Notes under the pieces: model-generated
The model's database searches: none
Told to the model about the DNA's origin: nothing
What the model saw: only the letters and a program-made list of their open reading frames with translations
Position numbers and translations under genes: made by a program
Origin: Hydractinia symbiolongicarpus
Taxonomy: Eukaryota > Cnidaria > Hydrozoa > Anthoathecata > Hydractiniidae
Direction of reading: 5' to 3'
DNA length: 64,000 nt
Assembly: GCF_029227915.1 (NCBI RefSeq)
Contig: NC_079886.1
Location: 14,608,501-14,672,500 of the forward strand
Shown: positions 1-7,670 of the stretch, one piece after another
Layout of the letters: each line of letters begins with the position of its first letter
How positions within the stretch are numbered: the first letter of the stretch is position 1

Positions 1-208
1 TGGAAATGGCTAAGGTTTCTGAGATGTAGAGCGAAATTGCTAATCGGTCTAGCGCTTTGTTATATTTATACTCCTTGTCCCGGAATTTCTTTTGTAATTT
101 TACCAACTCATCAAGTTGGGAATTAACTGTATTTGTGTTAAACTTGTCTTGCTCACTCGAATACTCGGAAGCGGTGGGTAACTTTGGATAAATCTTAAGA
201 TCGGCCAT
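1..208 (-). CDS. Polinton-like element gene A, N-terminal part (runs off the left edge)
   Basis: An ATG at 206-208 on the minus strand opens a frame of 69 codons with no stop before the window edge. The visible protein is charged, with a helical stretch rich in Lys/Glu around residues 30-55 that turns hydrophobic at the edge. It resembles the N-terminus of the minus-strand gene at 60,347-61,000 in the second element: both start with a short Met-(Ala/Thr)-Asp segment, have a Tyr-Pro-x-Leu motif near residue 8, then a charged helix and a hydrophobic stretch. It is divergent with the next gene, with about 50 AT-rich bases between the two starts, probably a shared promoter. I do not know its function; in the second copy the rest is a Gly/Ala-rich membrane-type region. 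Confidence 0.6.
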   Translation of the reverse strand, partial: MADLKIYPKLPTASEYSSEQDKFNTNTVNSQLDELVKLQKKFRDKEYKYNKALDRLAISLYISETLAIS

Positions 209-261
209 TTTAGTTTATTACCTTATTAAAAAGAAAAAACTATCCTCTAAATAATTAAAAA

Positions 262-1534
262 ATGACAGACATTGACCCTTTTGGAGACCATGGGAGACCG
301 GATGAAGGTACCGATGAAACGTTTCCTCTCATACCCACCGGGGACCGTACGCAAGTACACACACCGGGTGAGGAAGAAACATCATTCGGAGGAGGTTCCA
401 TTCAACGTACCAGAGTTTTGCGGAAAAATGGTTGACGTGTTGTATGATAGATTATCTGAAGGATCCCTGTCAAAACCTGAGGTGCTACATACAGACCTTT
501 TTGAAATTAAGGATGGTGAATTATACTACAGAGGTAAAAACGAACCTTTGACAAACAATGGAAGACTAAGGGCCACCGGTACTATATCAGATATATTAGG
601 CAAGAGAAGGCTACGTAATTTAGGCTTTGACATACCAAAAGGTAAGATTACGGCCCGACAGGCAGCTAAGCTAAACAAAACACAAGAAGAACTACCCTCG
701 TCATCTAAAATAACAACAGCAAGTGATGTAGAATTAGAAGCTATATCTGGGGATGTGGTAAAAAGTACGGAAGATTTAATTTCATTGGTCAAACAATCTG
801 TAGACCATGAAGCAACCCAGACCAGTGATCTATTTGAATATCCTATGCGTGAATTGCTCGGATTGGATAGATCATTGAGAAACATAAGAGGAAGTCTTCA
901 GGATGAAGTTGCAAAAAAGGTTCAGCTCGAACAGCATATTGACAGAGAAAAAAACAAGTTGGAAGAGATGGAAAACACACCAAATATGACCGAGGAACAA
1001 CAAAATGAAGCGAAAGAAAGGTTGAAAGGTTTGCAAAATGAGTTAAAAGGTCGGCAAGAGATTATCGATATTCTCAAAGGTAAACTTAACAGTCAAATAA
1101 CAAGCATCAAGGAGACGATTACTAAACTCCTTGACAAAGATACCACACTGTCTGAAAAGATACGAACACTATTCCGTGAGCAGGGTATCACTGTTGTCAG
1201 CGTACTAACGGCATTTGGTATGGTTATCAGCCTTCTCGTAGAAACTTTGACGCATGGGGGTGGGGGGTCATCCACCGGTAACACACAAAATCCCGACAAA
1301 GGTGGTGCAAAGGACCTCCGGTCCTGGATAAAAAACAAGTTGAATGCGTTGGGGTCTCTCTTGGGAAGGTTGGTGGGGACGGCCGCTGCAGCTCTACCGG
1401 GTATATTAGGATCAATCGTATCATGGATACTCAATCGAGCGAAAGAAGCGGTAGGTTGGTTGAGTCAAAACTTGTGGACTTTGATAGTTGGAATCGGAGG
1501 TCTGATATACACCTATCTCGTGACAAAGCGTTAG
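262..1534 (+). pseudogene. Polinton-like element gene B: coiled-coil protein with C-terminal membrane segments, one frameshift
   Basis: The likely start is the ATG at 262. That frame gives an acidic, Gly/Pro-rich N-terminus of 57 codons and stops at 433-435, while the long open frame (to 1534) is shifted by one base. The switch sits at the A5 run 424-428, where an ATG at 428 could also restart. The downstream frame has a VLYDRLSE motif matched by GLYDRLTE in the minus-strand gene at 61,707-62,030, a long coiled coil (about 865-1,180), a hydrophobic segment near 1,190-1,250, a Gly-rich linker, and a hydrophobic Gly/Ala-rich tail with possible membrane helices from about 1,350 to 1,520. Role unknown; a structural or virion-membrane protein is a guess. 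It is convergent with the next gene and ends 18 bases before a hairpin. The frameshift may be real decay or a base-count error. Confidence 0.6.
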
Positions 1535-1552
1535 GGATACTACTACAGCTTA

Positions 1553-1577
1553 TATGTTACACGCATCATGTAACATA
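1553..1577. terminator. Hairpin between two convergent genes (9-bp perfect arms)
   Basis: Arms TATGTTACA (1553-1561) and TGTAACATA (1569-1577) pair perfectly around a 7-base loop. It lies 18 bases after the stop of gene B and 23 bases before the stop of the convergent gene C, so it could mark the 3' end of both transcripts. It is followed by three copies of a GAGTACTAG-like unit (1578-1602). Similar hairpins recur at other gene ends in both elements. Confidence 0.5.
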
Positions 1578-1600
1578 GAGTACTAGGAGTACTAGGAGTA

Positions 1601-2027
1601 CTATCTTTCGAAATACCACACAGCACCACCGACACCGATCATACTTAGCGCGATAAAGGCCAATTCCCTTTCATGTTGATCCTTACTAGGTGTATAAAAG
1701 TCGCTCAATACAGGTTCCCGCGGTAGATCCGTAGGAATTGATCTATCCCCAAACTTTTTTATATTCGCGCATTGCATCGTTTAGCTCTATAAATTTTCCT
1801 TCAGCCTTCTTTTCAAGTCTGAGCTGCTTATTGATAAAGTCTACTCTCTCTTGTCTTTTACGTTGCCACAAAACCTGGGCTTTTTGTAATTGTTCTATGG
1901 CCAAATCATGACGCTTTCTTTCCTTATCAATTCTGTCTTTTGATAAGCTTGAAAAGAGATAGCTTGAGCCTGTAAAAGCCAAAGCATTGGCTAAGGCCCC
2001 TCCCAACATCATTGCAATTGAAGCCAT
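1601..2027 (-). pseudogene. Polinton-like element gene C: small coiled-coil protein with C-terminal hydrophobic tail, frameshifted
   Basis: An ATG at 2025-2027 starts 94 codons that stop at 1743-1745. The N-terminus is an Ala/Gly-rich hydrophobic segment containing ALAF, followed by a Lys/Arg/Gln-rich helix. A second frame continues past the stop from the T6 run at 1755-1760, passes through a YTPSK motif and a hydrophobic tail, and stops at 1601-1603. The second element has the same arrangement at 63,350-63,738, with ALAF near the start and YVPSK before a hydrophobic tail, which shows that both frames belong to one protein. That copy is also frameshifted. Moving from frame one to frame two here needs a +1 change, so this is not a canonical -1 slippery site. 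Likely a small virion or membrane protein; function unknown. Confidence 0.6.
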
Positions 2028-2029
2028 GT

Positions 2030-2257
2030 TTAGATATTTATAGTTTCAGGTATAATCTTTTGCTTAATTAAGTATTCCCTTGACATTTCACTAGCGGCGA
2101 CGATGGCGACTAGCTTTCCGGTATCTTTCAAGTCAAACTTTTGAATTGATGGTGGTGACATTTTTAACACCTTTTTTCCTAGCATCGAATAGCCGACAGC
2201 GAAAACGCAGACGACCGATGCGTGATATAAATCGTTGACGATACTTTTCTTGTCCAT
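2030..2257 (-). CDS. Polinton-like element gene D: 75-residue membrane protein
   Basis: ATG at 2255-2257, TAA-type stop at 2030, two bases before the start of gene C. The product has one probable membrane segment at residues 14-28 (a Val/Cys/Ala-rich run) and a hydrophilic C-terminal half ending in a second short hydrophobic stretch. The tight minus-strand packing with its neighbours suggests a viral-style gene cluster. I do not recognise the family. Confidence 0.5.
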   Translation of the reverse strand: MDKKSIVNDLYHASVVCVFAVGYSMLGKKVLKMSPPSIQKFDLKDTGKLVAIVAASEMSREYLIKQKIIPETINI

Positions 2258-2301
2258 GTTATTTCTATACTGTGAGATTATTATATCGCGATATTATCCC
2301 T

Positions 2302-2706
2302 TTATTCCATTTCAAGTTTACTTATTCTCACAGGTGTTTTGGATTTTTGTGGTGGGGTACCCTTCGGCCCAGTTATAGCAAATAGTACATTGTCTTTCTG
2401 TTTATACACAAAATAAGCAAATCCACCAACCAAACCGATGGCTATTATTCCCCCTATAGCGTAGTTCATAGGCTTTTCATTTGGGACGATGGTAGGTTCT
2501 GCCTCTCCGGCATTGTCTTCTTGAGATGGCTGTGTCTGAGGAGTCGGCTGTGTCTGAGGCGTCTGCTGTGTCTGAGGCGTCTGCTGTGCCATGACTGCTT
2601 TATATTCTTCTCGCTTTTTACGGTTGTATTCCGCCAACCTCTTACCCGCTTCAACCTTTTTAGGGTTCTTCGTTGTCACCTGAATGGGAGTCTGTTCCTC
2701 TGACAT
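2302..2706 (-). CDS. Polinton-like element gene E: 134-residue single-span membrane protein with TPQTQ repeats
   Basis: ATG at 2704-2706. A Lys/Arg-rich N-terminal segment is followed by a low-complexity run of TPQTQ-type repeats at residues 43-61 (the matching DNA repeat is at about 2,525-2,590), an acidic stretch, one clear Gly/Ile-rich membrane segment at residues 83-101, and a basic Pro-rich tail. This reads as a single-pass membrane protein with a flexible extramembrane arm. It lies in a row of minus-strand genes with the ATPase and the putative capsid genes. Function not recognised. Confidence 0.5.
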   Translation of the reverse strand: MSEEQTPIQVTTKNPKKVEAGKRLAEYNRKKREEYKAVMAQQTPQTQQTPQTQPTPQTQPSQEDNAGEAEPTIVPNEKPMNYAIGGIIAIGLVGGFAYFVYKQKDNVLFAITGPKGTPPQKSKTPVRISKLEME

Positions 2707-3282
2707 CTTTATTATCTGTTGTACTACTACTACTAGTAGTATTATTATTATTTGCGTTTAAATTTCTTCCAGCGATATAATGCCTACCCGTAATGAGACC
2801 AACACTGAATGGTGCTAACAATGAGCCGAATTTATAATATAAGTCACATGTGAACTTTGAAGGGCGGAGTTTAAGAAGGGGTCATTTTCCAGGTCATTGC
2901 TCAATGCATCTTGATTGTTTATTCCCAAGACTGTACAGGCCCCCATGGAATACATGTGAATGATTGATTGCCCTAAGGACTTCACCATTTGACCTGATAG
3001 TTTAGCTTCATATATACTAAATAGTTTCTTCCCCTCATCATCTTTGAGCTTTTGAATTTGCTCGTCCGTATACATTTTACCCAGGTATAGCTTGCTATTT
3101 CCGGTTAACACACACTCTAGCAATTTTTGTCTCTTACCATGCTCGGATGGAGGACCCGGAAGAGCAATTAAGTTATCAGTTGCCTTTTCAGCCATTTTCA
3201 ATAGCGATAGGTATTTTTTAACACAAAAATAGCAAAAACTAAGTACTAGTAGTAATATTATGAAATTGATATATTCTATCAT
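2660..3282 (-). pseudogene. Polinton-like element gene F: membrane-anchored protein, frame change near 2,880
   Basis: ATG at 3280-3282 begins a hydrophobic N-terminal anchor (residues 5-22), and an internal ATG near 3,195 could be the true start of a soluble form. The frame stops at 2815. A second frame takes over at the G4 run 2878-2881 and reads through a segment rich in aromatic and Gly residues (about 2,760-2,860), which looks more protein-like than the 20 residues it replaces. That frame stays open to a stop at 2660-2662, overlapping the start of gene E. So either the gene is frameshifted or its C-terminus has diverged. Function unknown. Confidence 0.45.
2728..2741. terminator. Small perfect palindrome TACTACTAGTAGTA near the end of gene F
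   Basis: A 14-base perfect palindrome within a CTA/ATT-rich microsatellite between genes E and F. It is weaker than the other gene-end hairpins and could be a by-product of the simple repeat. Confidence 0.25.
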
Positions 3283-3292
3283 TTTGTTGTGG

Positions 3293-3425
3293 TCCTATAG
3301 GAGTCTTATAGGAGAGTCTTATAGGAGATTTCAAGAAATCTATAGGAGATTTCAAAAAATCTATAGGAGATTTCAAGAAATCTATAGGAGTCTTATAGGA
3401 GTCTATAGGAGTCCTATAGATCTGT
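3293..3425. repeat. Tandem TATAGGAG/GATTTCAAGAAATC repeat upstream of gene F
   Basis: About ten units built on TATAGGAG(T/A) alternate with copies of GATTTCAAGAAATC, itself a palindrome. The block sits directly upstream of the start of gene F and past the stop of the ATPase gene. A promoter or enhancer-like role is possible but is inferred only from position. An open frame through it on the plus strand is repeat-encoded. Confidence 0.7.
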
Positions 3426-3441
3426 TAGATTCTTCTTATAC

Positions 3442-3468
3442 TTTTGTTACAAGAGTCTTGTAACAAAA
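3442..3468. terminator. 27-base near-perfect palindrome just past the ATPase stop codon
   Basis: Arms TTTTGTTACAAGA (3442-3454) and TCTTGTAACAAAA (3456-3468) are perfectly complementary around a single G. The palindrome begins 11 bases after the end of the minus-strand ATPase gene. The core TTACAAGAGTCTTGTAAC with its following A run occurs again at 7,440-7,460, downstream of the last plus-strand gene, so the same signal appears at two gene ends. Confidence 0.6.
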
Positions 3469-3479
3469 AAACGTCCAAT

Positions 3480-4088
3480 CTAGCAAATCACGTAAGTTCT
3501 TGGATGTTCCATTCTCATGACTAAATGTGTGTATTTGCCATCTTTTAGCCTTTCCTTAACCTTCTGGATCTCTGATCGTGATTCAATGACATCATTCTCT
3601 TCATGAATAGTTGTGAGATCTTGTCTGTCTTTTGGATACCACACATATAACATTTTAGCTTGCCTTCGTAAATTTGGTATAGCGGTGTATGATTGTGTGA
3701 GTAGCCACATAGTGTGGTTTCGATGTCGTCCGCTAATGGCCAATTCTAGCAATGGCTGTCTCTTTTTGTCTAGTTTTTCATCTGCGATGATATCGTCAAT
3801 CAGGAATAAGGTTTTGTATCCAGCACAGAAATCCGTCATCTTTCGAATCCATTCATATAACATACCTCCCGGCTCAATTAGAATCACATATCTGTCGTTC
3901 CAAAACCATTTTCGGTCCCTATATGTCTTATTCCATCTTAATGTTGGGCATATAATCACGATGAAATCGAAGTGATCAAAGTATTCATTCTCTAATAATT
4001 TTACAACACGTTTGGATTTTCCGCATCCCGTAGAACCAACGAATAATGCTGTGTGGGGCTCTTTCATGTAAAGTGTGTTTTTCGCCAT
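3480..4088 (-). CDS. A32/FtsK-like genome packaging ATPase of a Polinton-like element
   Basis: An intact 202-residue P-loop ATPase of the kind that pumps DNA into preformed capsids in Polintons, virophages and related viruses. The Walker A motif GSTGCGKS is at residues 18-25. The Walker B motif TLFLIDD is at about 93-99. A SGRHRNHTMWLLTQSY segment (119-134) matches the Arg/His and Leu-x-Gln sensor region of A32-type ATPases. Length is near the usual 200-250 residues. ATG at 4086-4088; it lies six bases beyond the putative capsid gene on the same strand, the ATPase-capsid neighbourhood expected for this class. A strong palindrome follows the stop. This is the clearest diagnostic gene of the left element and shows no break. 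Confidence 0.85.
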   Translation of the reverse strand: MAKNTLYMKEPHTALFVGSTGCGKSKRVVKLLENEYFDHFDFIVIICPTLRWNKTYRDRKWFWNDRYVILIEPGGMLYEWIRKMTDFCAGYKTLFLIDDIIADEKLDKKRQPLLELAISGRHRNHTMWLLTQSYTAIPNLRRQAKMLYVWYPKDRQDLTTIHEENDVIESRSEIQKVKERLKDGKYTHLVMRMEHPRTYVIC

Positions 4089-4094
4089 TCTATC

Positions 4095-5414
4095 TTAATA
4101 AAGTACATCCATAATTTCACCGTTTTGAATGTTTAGTTGAGCGTCCATGATTAGATATATATAGGCGTTTAAGGATCCTGCGGTTTCTGCTGTCTTTTCA
4201 ATTTGCAGTGTGATTCCCTCACTTGCATTTTCAATCCGTCGGCCGGTCCCATGCAGGGAGTTTTCATCTATTGTTCTGAAATCTAACCATAGAGCATATT
4301 TGTTAGTTAAGTAATCGGAGACTTTTACATCATGTAATTGCAGATGTTTTTTGATTTCGCTGACATTGCCATCCTTTGGTTTACCCTCGGCAAAATACTT
4401 ACAAATTTCATTGTAATGTTCAAACGGCTGCATACCTTGAGCAAAAAGTTGGTTAGGCTTACCCTCAACTATGGCGGATACCTTTTTAATTTTCGGATTG
4501 TAGAACTTACCGGTATCTCGTTTGTAGGTTTGTTCGTCTTCAAACAAAACCAATATACCCTTCAAAGATTTACAAGGTGTATTGAATGACCAATTCCACG
4601 TTGTGTCCGACTTATCCACTCTAATTTGTCTATGTCTCAAAAACCTGTCGTATAGTAAAGCCATGTTTTCATATTCATTTGAAATGAATCTGGCTAAGGT
4701 TGGGTGTGTCACAATCTCATATTCGAGAGATATGTTAGTTATTTTGTATTTAGCATCCGGTGCTGGTGCCGTGGCAGAACCGGAAGGTTTGGCTGGAGTT
4801 GATAATACAACCCTGTCGTAATTATTGAATGTGATCTCATAACATAACCTATTACCTAATCCAGCTTGATAATATGGAATCGTGCTATCTAACATTTCAA
4901 AATCTAGTGGTATGGTGAACTTGTTTTTGTATGCATCAGCAATGGCTTTGTCTGAGACATTGGATGCGTCTTTATCCGAAGCGCTTACCCTCAATTTCAT
5001 ACAGTTTTCCGTACACCCATCATTGGATATGATGCCTTGTCTGATTGCATTTCTCTTTTCATACTTGGTTAGCCATAAATCTCTGTAGCATCCTAAAAGA
5101 TCAAAGTCATCAATGCTCAAAATCTCGGTACCCTCAAACTTGATGGCCAACTTTTTAACAACAGCTCTTCCAATATTAGAGACTAATGTTCTTTTCGTGT
5201 CGGCTTTTGACTCGAGTTCAACGTCGAAACTTATTTTTGAAGTCCCTGGAACAATAACATCATCGCTACCTAAATTAGGAAACCTAATCAAAAGCAACTG
5301 GTTTTGATCAATCTCACTTGGATTGTGTGTCACAATTACTTTTTGGTGTGAGCCTTTTACATCATGAGCAGTTCTAAGAGAACGTTCAGGATTTAACCTT
5401 TTTCCGTATTCCAT
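4095..5414 (-). CDS. Likely major capsid protein (double jelly-roll type) of the Polinton-like element
   Basis: An intact 439-residue protein, beta-rich by inspection, with no signal peptide or membrane span. It is the largest intact gene of the cluster and sits between the packaging ATPase and another virion-type gene on the same strand, which is why I call it the major capsid protein. That call is inference; no fold can be computed here. A diverged homologue lies at 62,148-63,336: shared landmarks are (V/I)SNIG, YRDLW(L/P)K, FYNPKI(K/E)KVS and LHG(T/S)GR near the C-terminus, ending in a DAQLN motif before the stop in both. Conservation across two rearranged elements supports an essential structural role. 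The length is shorter than the roughly 600 residues of classical Polinton capsid proteins, so a different lineage of the same virus group is likely. Confidence 0.6.
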   Translation of the reverse strand: MEYGKRLNPERSLRTAHDVKGSHQKVIVTHNPSEIDQNQLLLIRFPNLGSDDVIVPGTSKISFDVELESKADTKRTLVSNIGRAVVKKLAIKFEGTEILSIDDFDLLGCYRDLWLTKYEKRNAIRQGIISNDGCTENCMKLRVSASDKDASNVSDKAIADAYKNKFTIPLDFEMLDSTIPYYQAGLGNRLCYEITFNNYDRVVLSTPAKPSGSATAPAPDAKYKITNISLEYEIVTHPTLARFISNEYENMALLYDRFLRHRQIRVDKSDTTWNWSFNTPCKSLKGILVLFEDEQTYKRDTGKFYNPKIKKVSAIVEGKPNQLFAQGMQPFEHYNEICKYFAEGKPKDGNVSEIKKHLQLHDVKVSDYLTNKYALWLDFRTIDENSLHGTGRRIENASEGITLQIEKTAETAGSLNAYIYLIMDAQLNIQNGEIMDVLY

Positions 5415-5493
5415 GTTTGTTATTACTTTTATTTTATTTTTACTTTTATCTCAGTTAGCATACTTTATCAGACCTATGACCTTTTATTCAAAC

Positions 5494-6051
5494 CTAAATT
5501 TCTTTTTTTCCCGTATCTCTTATGTGAAGGACAACTGTTGTTCCCAGACTATCTTTTACCGGATCTCCATTTTGATCGGTGATTTTCAATGTAAGTGATT
5601 GAAGGTAACCACTCTTTAGTTTCTTATATTGTGGGTTTTTGGGCTCAATATGTGTAACATCACCATACTCAGATATATGATATGTTAGCAGGTTATCGCT
5701 ATATCTACCATTTTTAAGATTTAATGCATCCTCCAATTCATTAAGATTGAAATGTAATTCTGTTATGTTGGTTAGCTTATTTGTTTTGATTACTCGATGG
5801 TCTTTGATTAATGGTGTGGATATGACATCACCCGCTAAAGATGCGTTCAACTCCCTGCCGGTGTATTTTCCTTTTGGTAGCAACTTTTCGTCGTTTCCAA
5901 TGGTCACTTTTAGTGGATCTGTGATTTCATATGTAACATTGTCCGAAAACGTTTCTATGATCGCGACTTCTTTTGTGCCAGTCTCGTTGTATATAGTGTA
6001 ATACAAATATATTGTCTTTTCACTATTTACGTCATTTATTGTGATATACAT
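5494..6051 (-). CDS. Likely minor capsid or penton-type protein
   Basis: ATG at 6049-6051, 185 codons. The protein is rich in Thr/Asn/Ile and alternating hydrophobic residues, suggesting beta strands, and the C-terminal part has a Leu-x-Leu-x-Ile-x-Asp-x-Asn-Gly-(x)n-Val-Val-Leu-His-Ile pattern typical of a jelly-roll edge. It is just upstream of the putative major capsid gene, as minor capsid genes usually are. The minus-strand gene at 61,001-61,694 in the second element may be its counterpart. It is divergent from the next gene across a 40-base gap containing an A12 run. No catalytic motif is visible; the penton or minor capsid call rests on position and strand pattern. Confidence 0.4.
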   Translation of the reverse strand: MYITINDVNSEKTIYLYYTIYNETGTKEVAIIETFSDNVTYEITDPLKVTIGNDEKLLPKGKYTGRELNASLAGDVISTPLIKDHRVIKTNKLTNITELHFNLNELEDALNLKNGRYSDNLLTYHISEYGDVTHIEPKNPQYKKLKSGYLQSLTLKITDQNGDPVKDSLGTTVVLHIRDTGKKEI

Positions 6052-6091
6052 TCTTATATTAGAGAATGGAATTATTTAAAAAAAAAAAAGA

Positions 6092-7223
6092 ATGGATAGA
6101 ATTTTCAAATACAACCCAAATGCGGCCTATAAGCCAAATGGAGGACTGGACCTTCAGATATTGGATGGGAAAGATCTATACAAACAGACCATTATTGTCT
6201 CCGAAAATGGCTCTTTTCCTGCTGTCTTTCCTAATATTTTTACCAATTACGAACTGAATCAAAACGAACAACGTATGAAAATTTGGAATGAGCAACCGTT
6301 TAAATTATGGCAAACCCAACTCAATTTTGCCACTTGGTGTGCTTCAAGTGCTTGTGGAGTCAGTTCCGAACACCTGAAAGAAGGTAGATCTATGATCAGA
6401 TCGGTATATCGTTTTCATGTCTATTATCACATTAGACGAATCATTAAGCGCTTGCAGACACCTCTACCTTTTGAAGATAGTTTTAATCAATATGACAATC
6501 CTTATTCAAACGAAGAATTTCTAAAAATATGTGGTGAATATGACGTCGATTCTAATCCTATGAAATACAGAGGTCAATACTTTTTCAGCTCATATCAAAA
6601 AAGACGTAACTCCGGGCTTGAGTTATTTCACGGACGACTCTATGACACGATGGATTGTGGAAAAAACTAATGGCTTTACAAGAACAGGCCTTGTAAAGAT
6701 TTCGAGCAGTGTTAGGGCGTATGCTTATCTTGTTCTTAGTTCGCAAGCCTCAGCCCGTTCTTCTATCTTGGGTAATGATGCAACCGCTTTGACGGCTCAA
6801 AGAGTTTTTATGAACAACCTTGAAGACATTGTTAACCGTAGAGTTGATATTCAAGAGGACATTAAACGTTATCAGGATACGTTAAACTACGCTTCAAGTA
6901 AGGTTGATTATTCGGTTGGACAAGGCATTTATATGTTACCTAGTGACATGAATCTCAAAATTAAAACAGGGTCGGTAGGTTACAACAACAAGATTTTGAT
7001 ATCGGGTGAAGATCTGACGATTGGGATTAATCGAAAGGTTAATGTTATTGAAAAAACAACTGAATCACATAAAAAGATTCCTGATAGGACATCCAGTCCT
7101 ATTACTGTGCCTAGGACCTCCGGTCCTGATAAACATATTACCGATAAACACATTACTGCACCTTACCACAAAGATACTACTACTACTCCTACACACACGA
7201 AGATGAGAAGATCGCTCTTGTGA
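6092..7223 (+). pseudogene. Polinton-like element gene J: large conserved protein of unknown function, one frameshift
   Basis: ATG at 6092. The first frame (6092-6670) carries a Tyr/Phe/Trp-rich protein with a CASSACGVS motif and HVYYHIRR segment. The second frame runs to 7223, contains a Ser/Ala-rich helix, a charged helix with RRVDIQEDIKRYQD, and a low-complexity Thr/Pro/His tail. The two overlap, and the change occurs at the A6 run around 6,597-6,602, so they look like one protein of about 375 residues with a one-base indel. From memory, proteins with this makeup accompany capsid/ATPase clusters in cnidarian genomes, but their function is unknown to me. A virion protein is possible. Confidence 0.5.
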
Positions 7224-7285
7224 TGGCTATGACAACAGGTTATTTCATATGGTATTTGTTTAGATAAAAAATGACGTCAATTAAA

Positions 7286-7432
7286 TGTCAATCAAACCAG
7301 AATAACAATAGAGAACAATTCATTCCTTACATACCAAATATCCTTAGCAACGGCTACTTTCGTTTTGACTTTTTCTTATGTAAACAACTTTCTGGTATGT
7401 AAAATCCTATTGTTATAAGCGTTTGATTGACA
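7286..7432. repeat. Inverted repeat at the right edge of the left element
   Basis: Three matching blocks are arranged as a broken palindrome: TGTCAATCAAAC (7286-7297) with GTTTGATTGACA (7421-7432), ATAACAATAG (7302-7311) with CTATTGTTAT (7407-7416), and TTACATACCA (7327-7336) with TGGTATGTAA (7393-7402). Spacing is preserved for the outer two and shifts by a few bases for the inner one. It could be a foldback MITE inserted near the element's end or a structural terminus. Confidence 0.65.
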
Positions 7433-7440
7433 GATGTTTT

Positions 7441-7455
7441 TACAAGAGTCTTGTA
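7441..7455. terminator. Second copy of the TACAAGA-g-TCTTGTA gene-end hairpin
   Basis: Seven-base perfect arms around one G. The surrounding bases TTACAAGAGTCTTGTAAC plus an A run match the 3,449-3,469 copy exactly on the same strand of the window. It is the last hairpin after the plus-strand gene ending at 7223. Confidence 0.45.
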
Positions 7456-7555
7456 ACAAAAACTGCTTGCGTGTTGTTATTTATGTTTTTATTATCATTG
7501 ATGGTATTACTACGTACGCTAGAGGCCATTATAGACACAGTTGAATCTTAGCATG

Positions 7556-7670
7556 GTACAGGGGGAAACGGGGACCAGGGGGTTTGGGGGACACGGCGGG
7601 GGGATATAGGGGGTGGGGGCCCCAGGGGGTTTGGGGGACACGGCGGGGATTGGGGGATTGGGGACAGAAA
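7556..7670 (+). repeat. G-rich tract with a duplicated G-run block, G-quadruplex candidate
   Basis: In otherwise AT-rich DNA this stretch has more than a dozen runs of four or more G. It contains a direct duplication of a block beginning CCAGGGGGTTTGGGGGACAC at about 7575 and 7622. It lies just beyond the last signal of the left Polinton-like element. Dense G runs with short spacers make G-quadruplex formation plausible on the plus strand. Confidence 0.7.

Noticed and set aside
1743-2027. Programmed -1 frameshift in gene C
   Set aside because: The run has the look of a slippery site, but the downstream frame is +1 relative to the first, so the canonical -1 mechanism does not fit. A simple indel is more likely.
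3260-3463. Plus-strand open frame through YRRFQ-type repeats
   Set aside because: It is encoded by the TATAGGAG tandem repeat between two minus-strand genes and shows no independent coding features.
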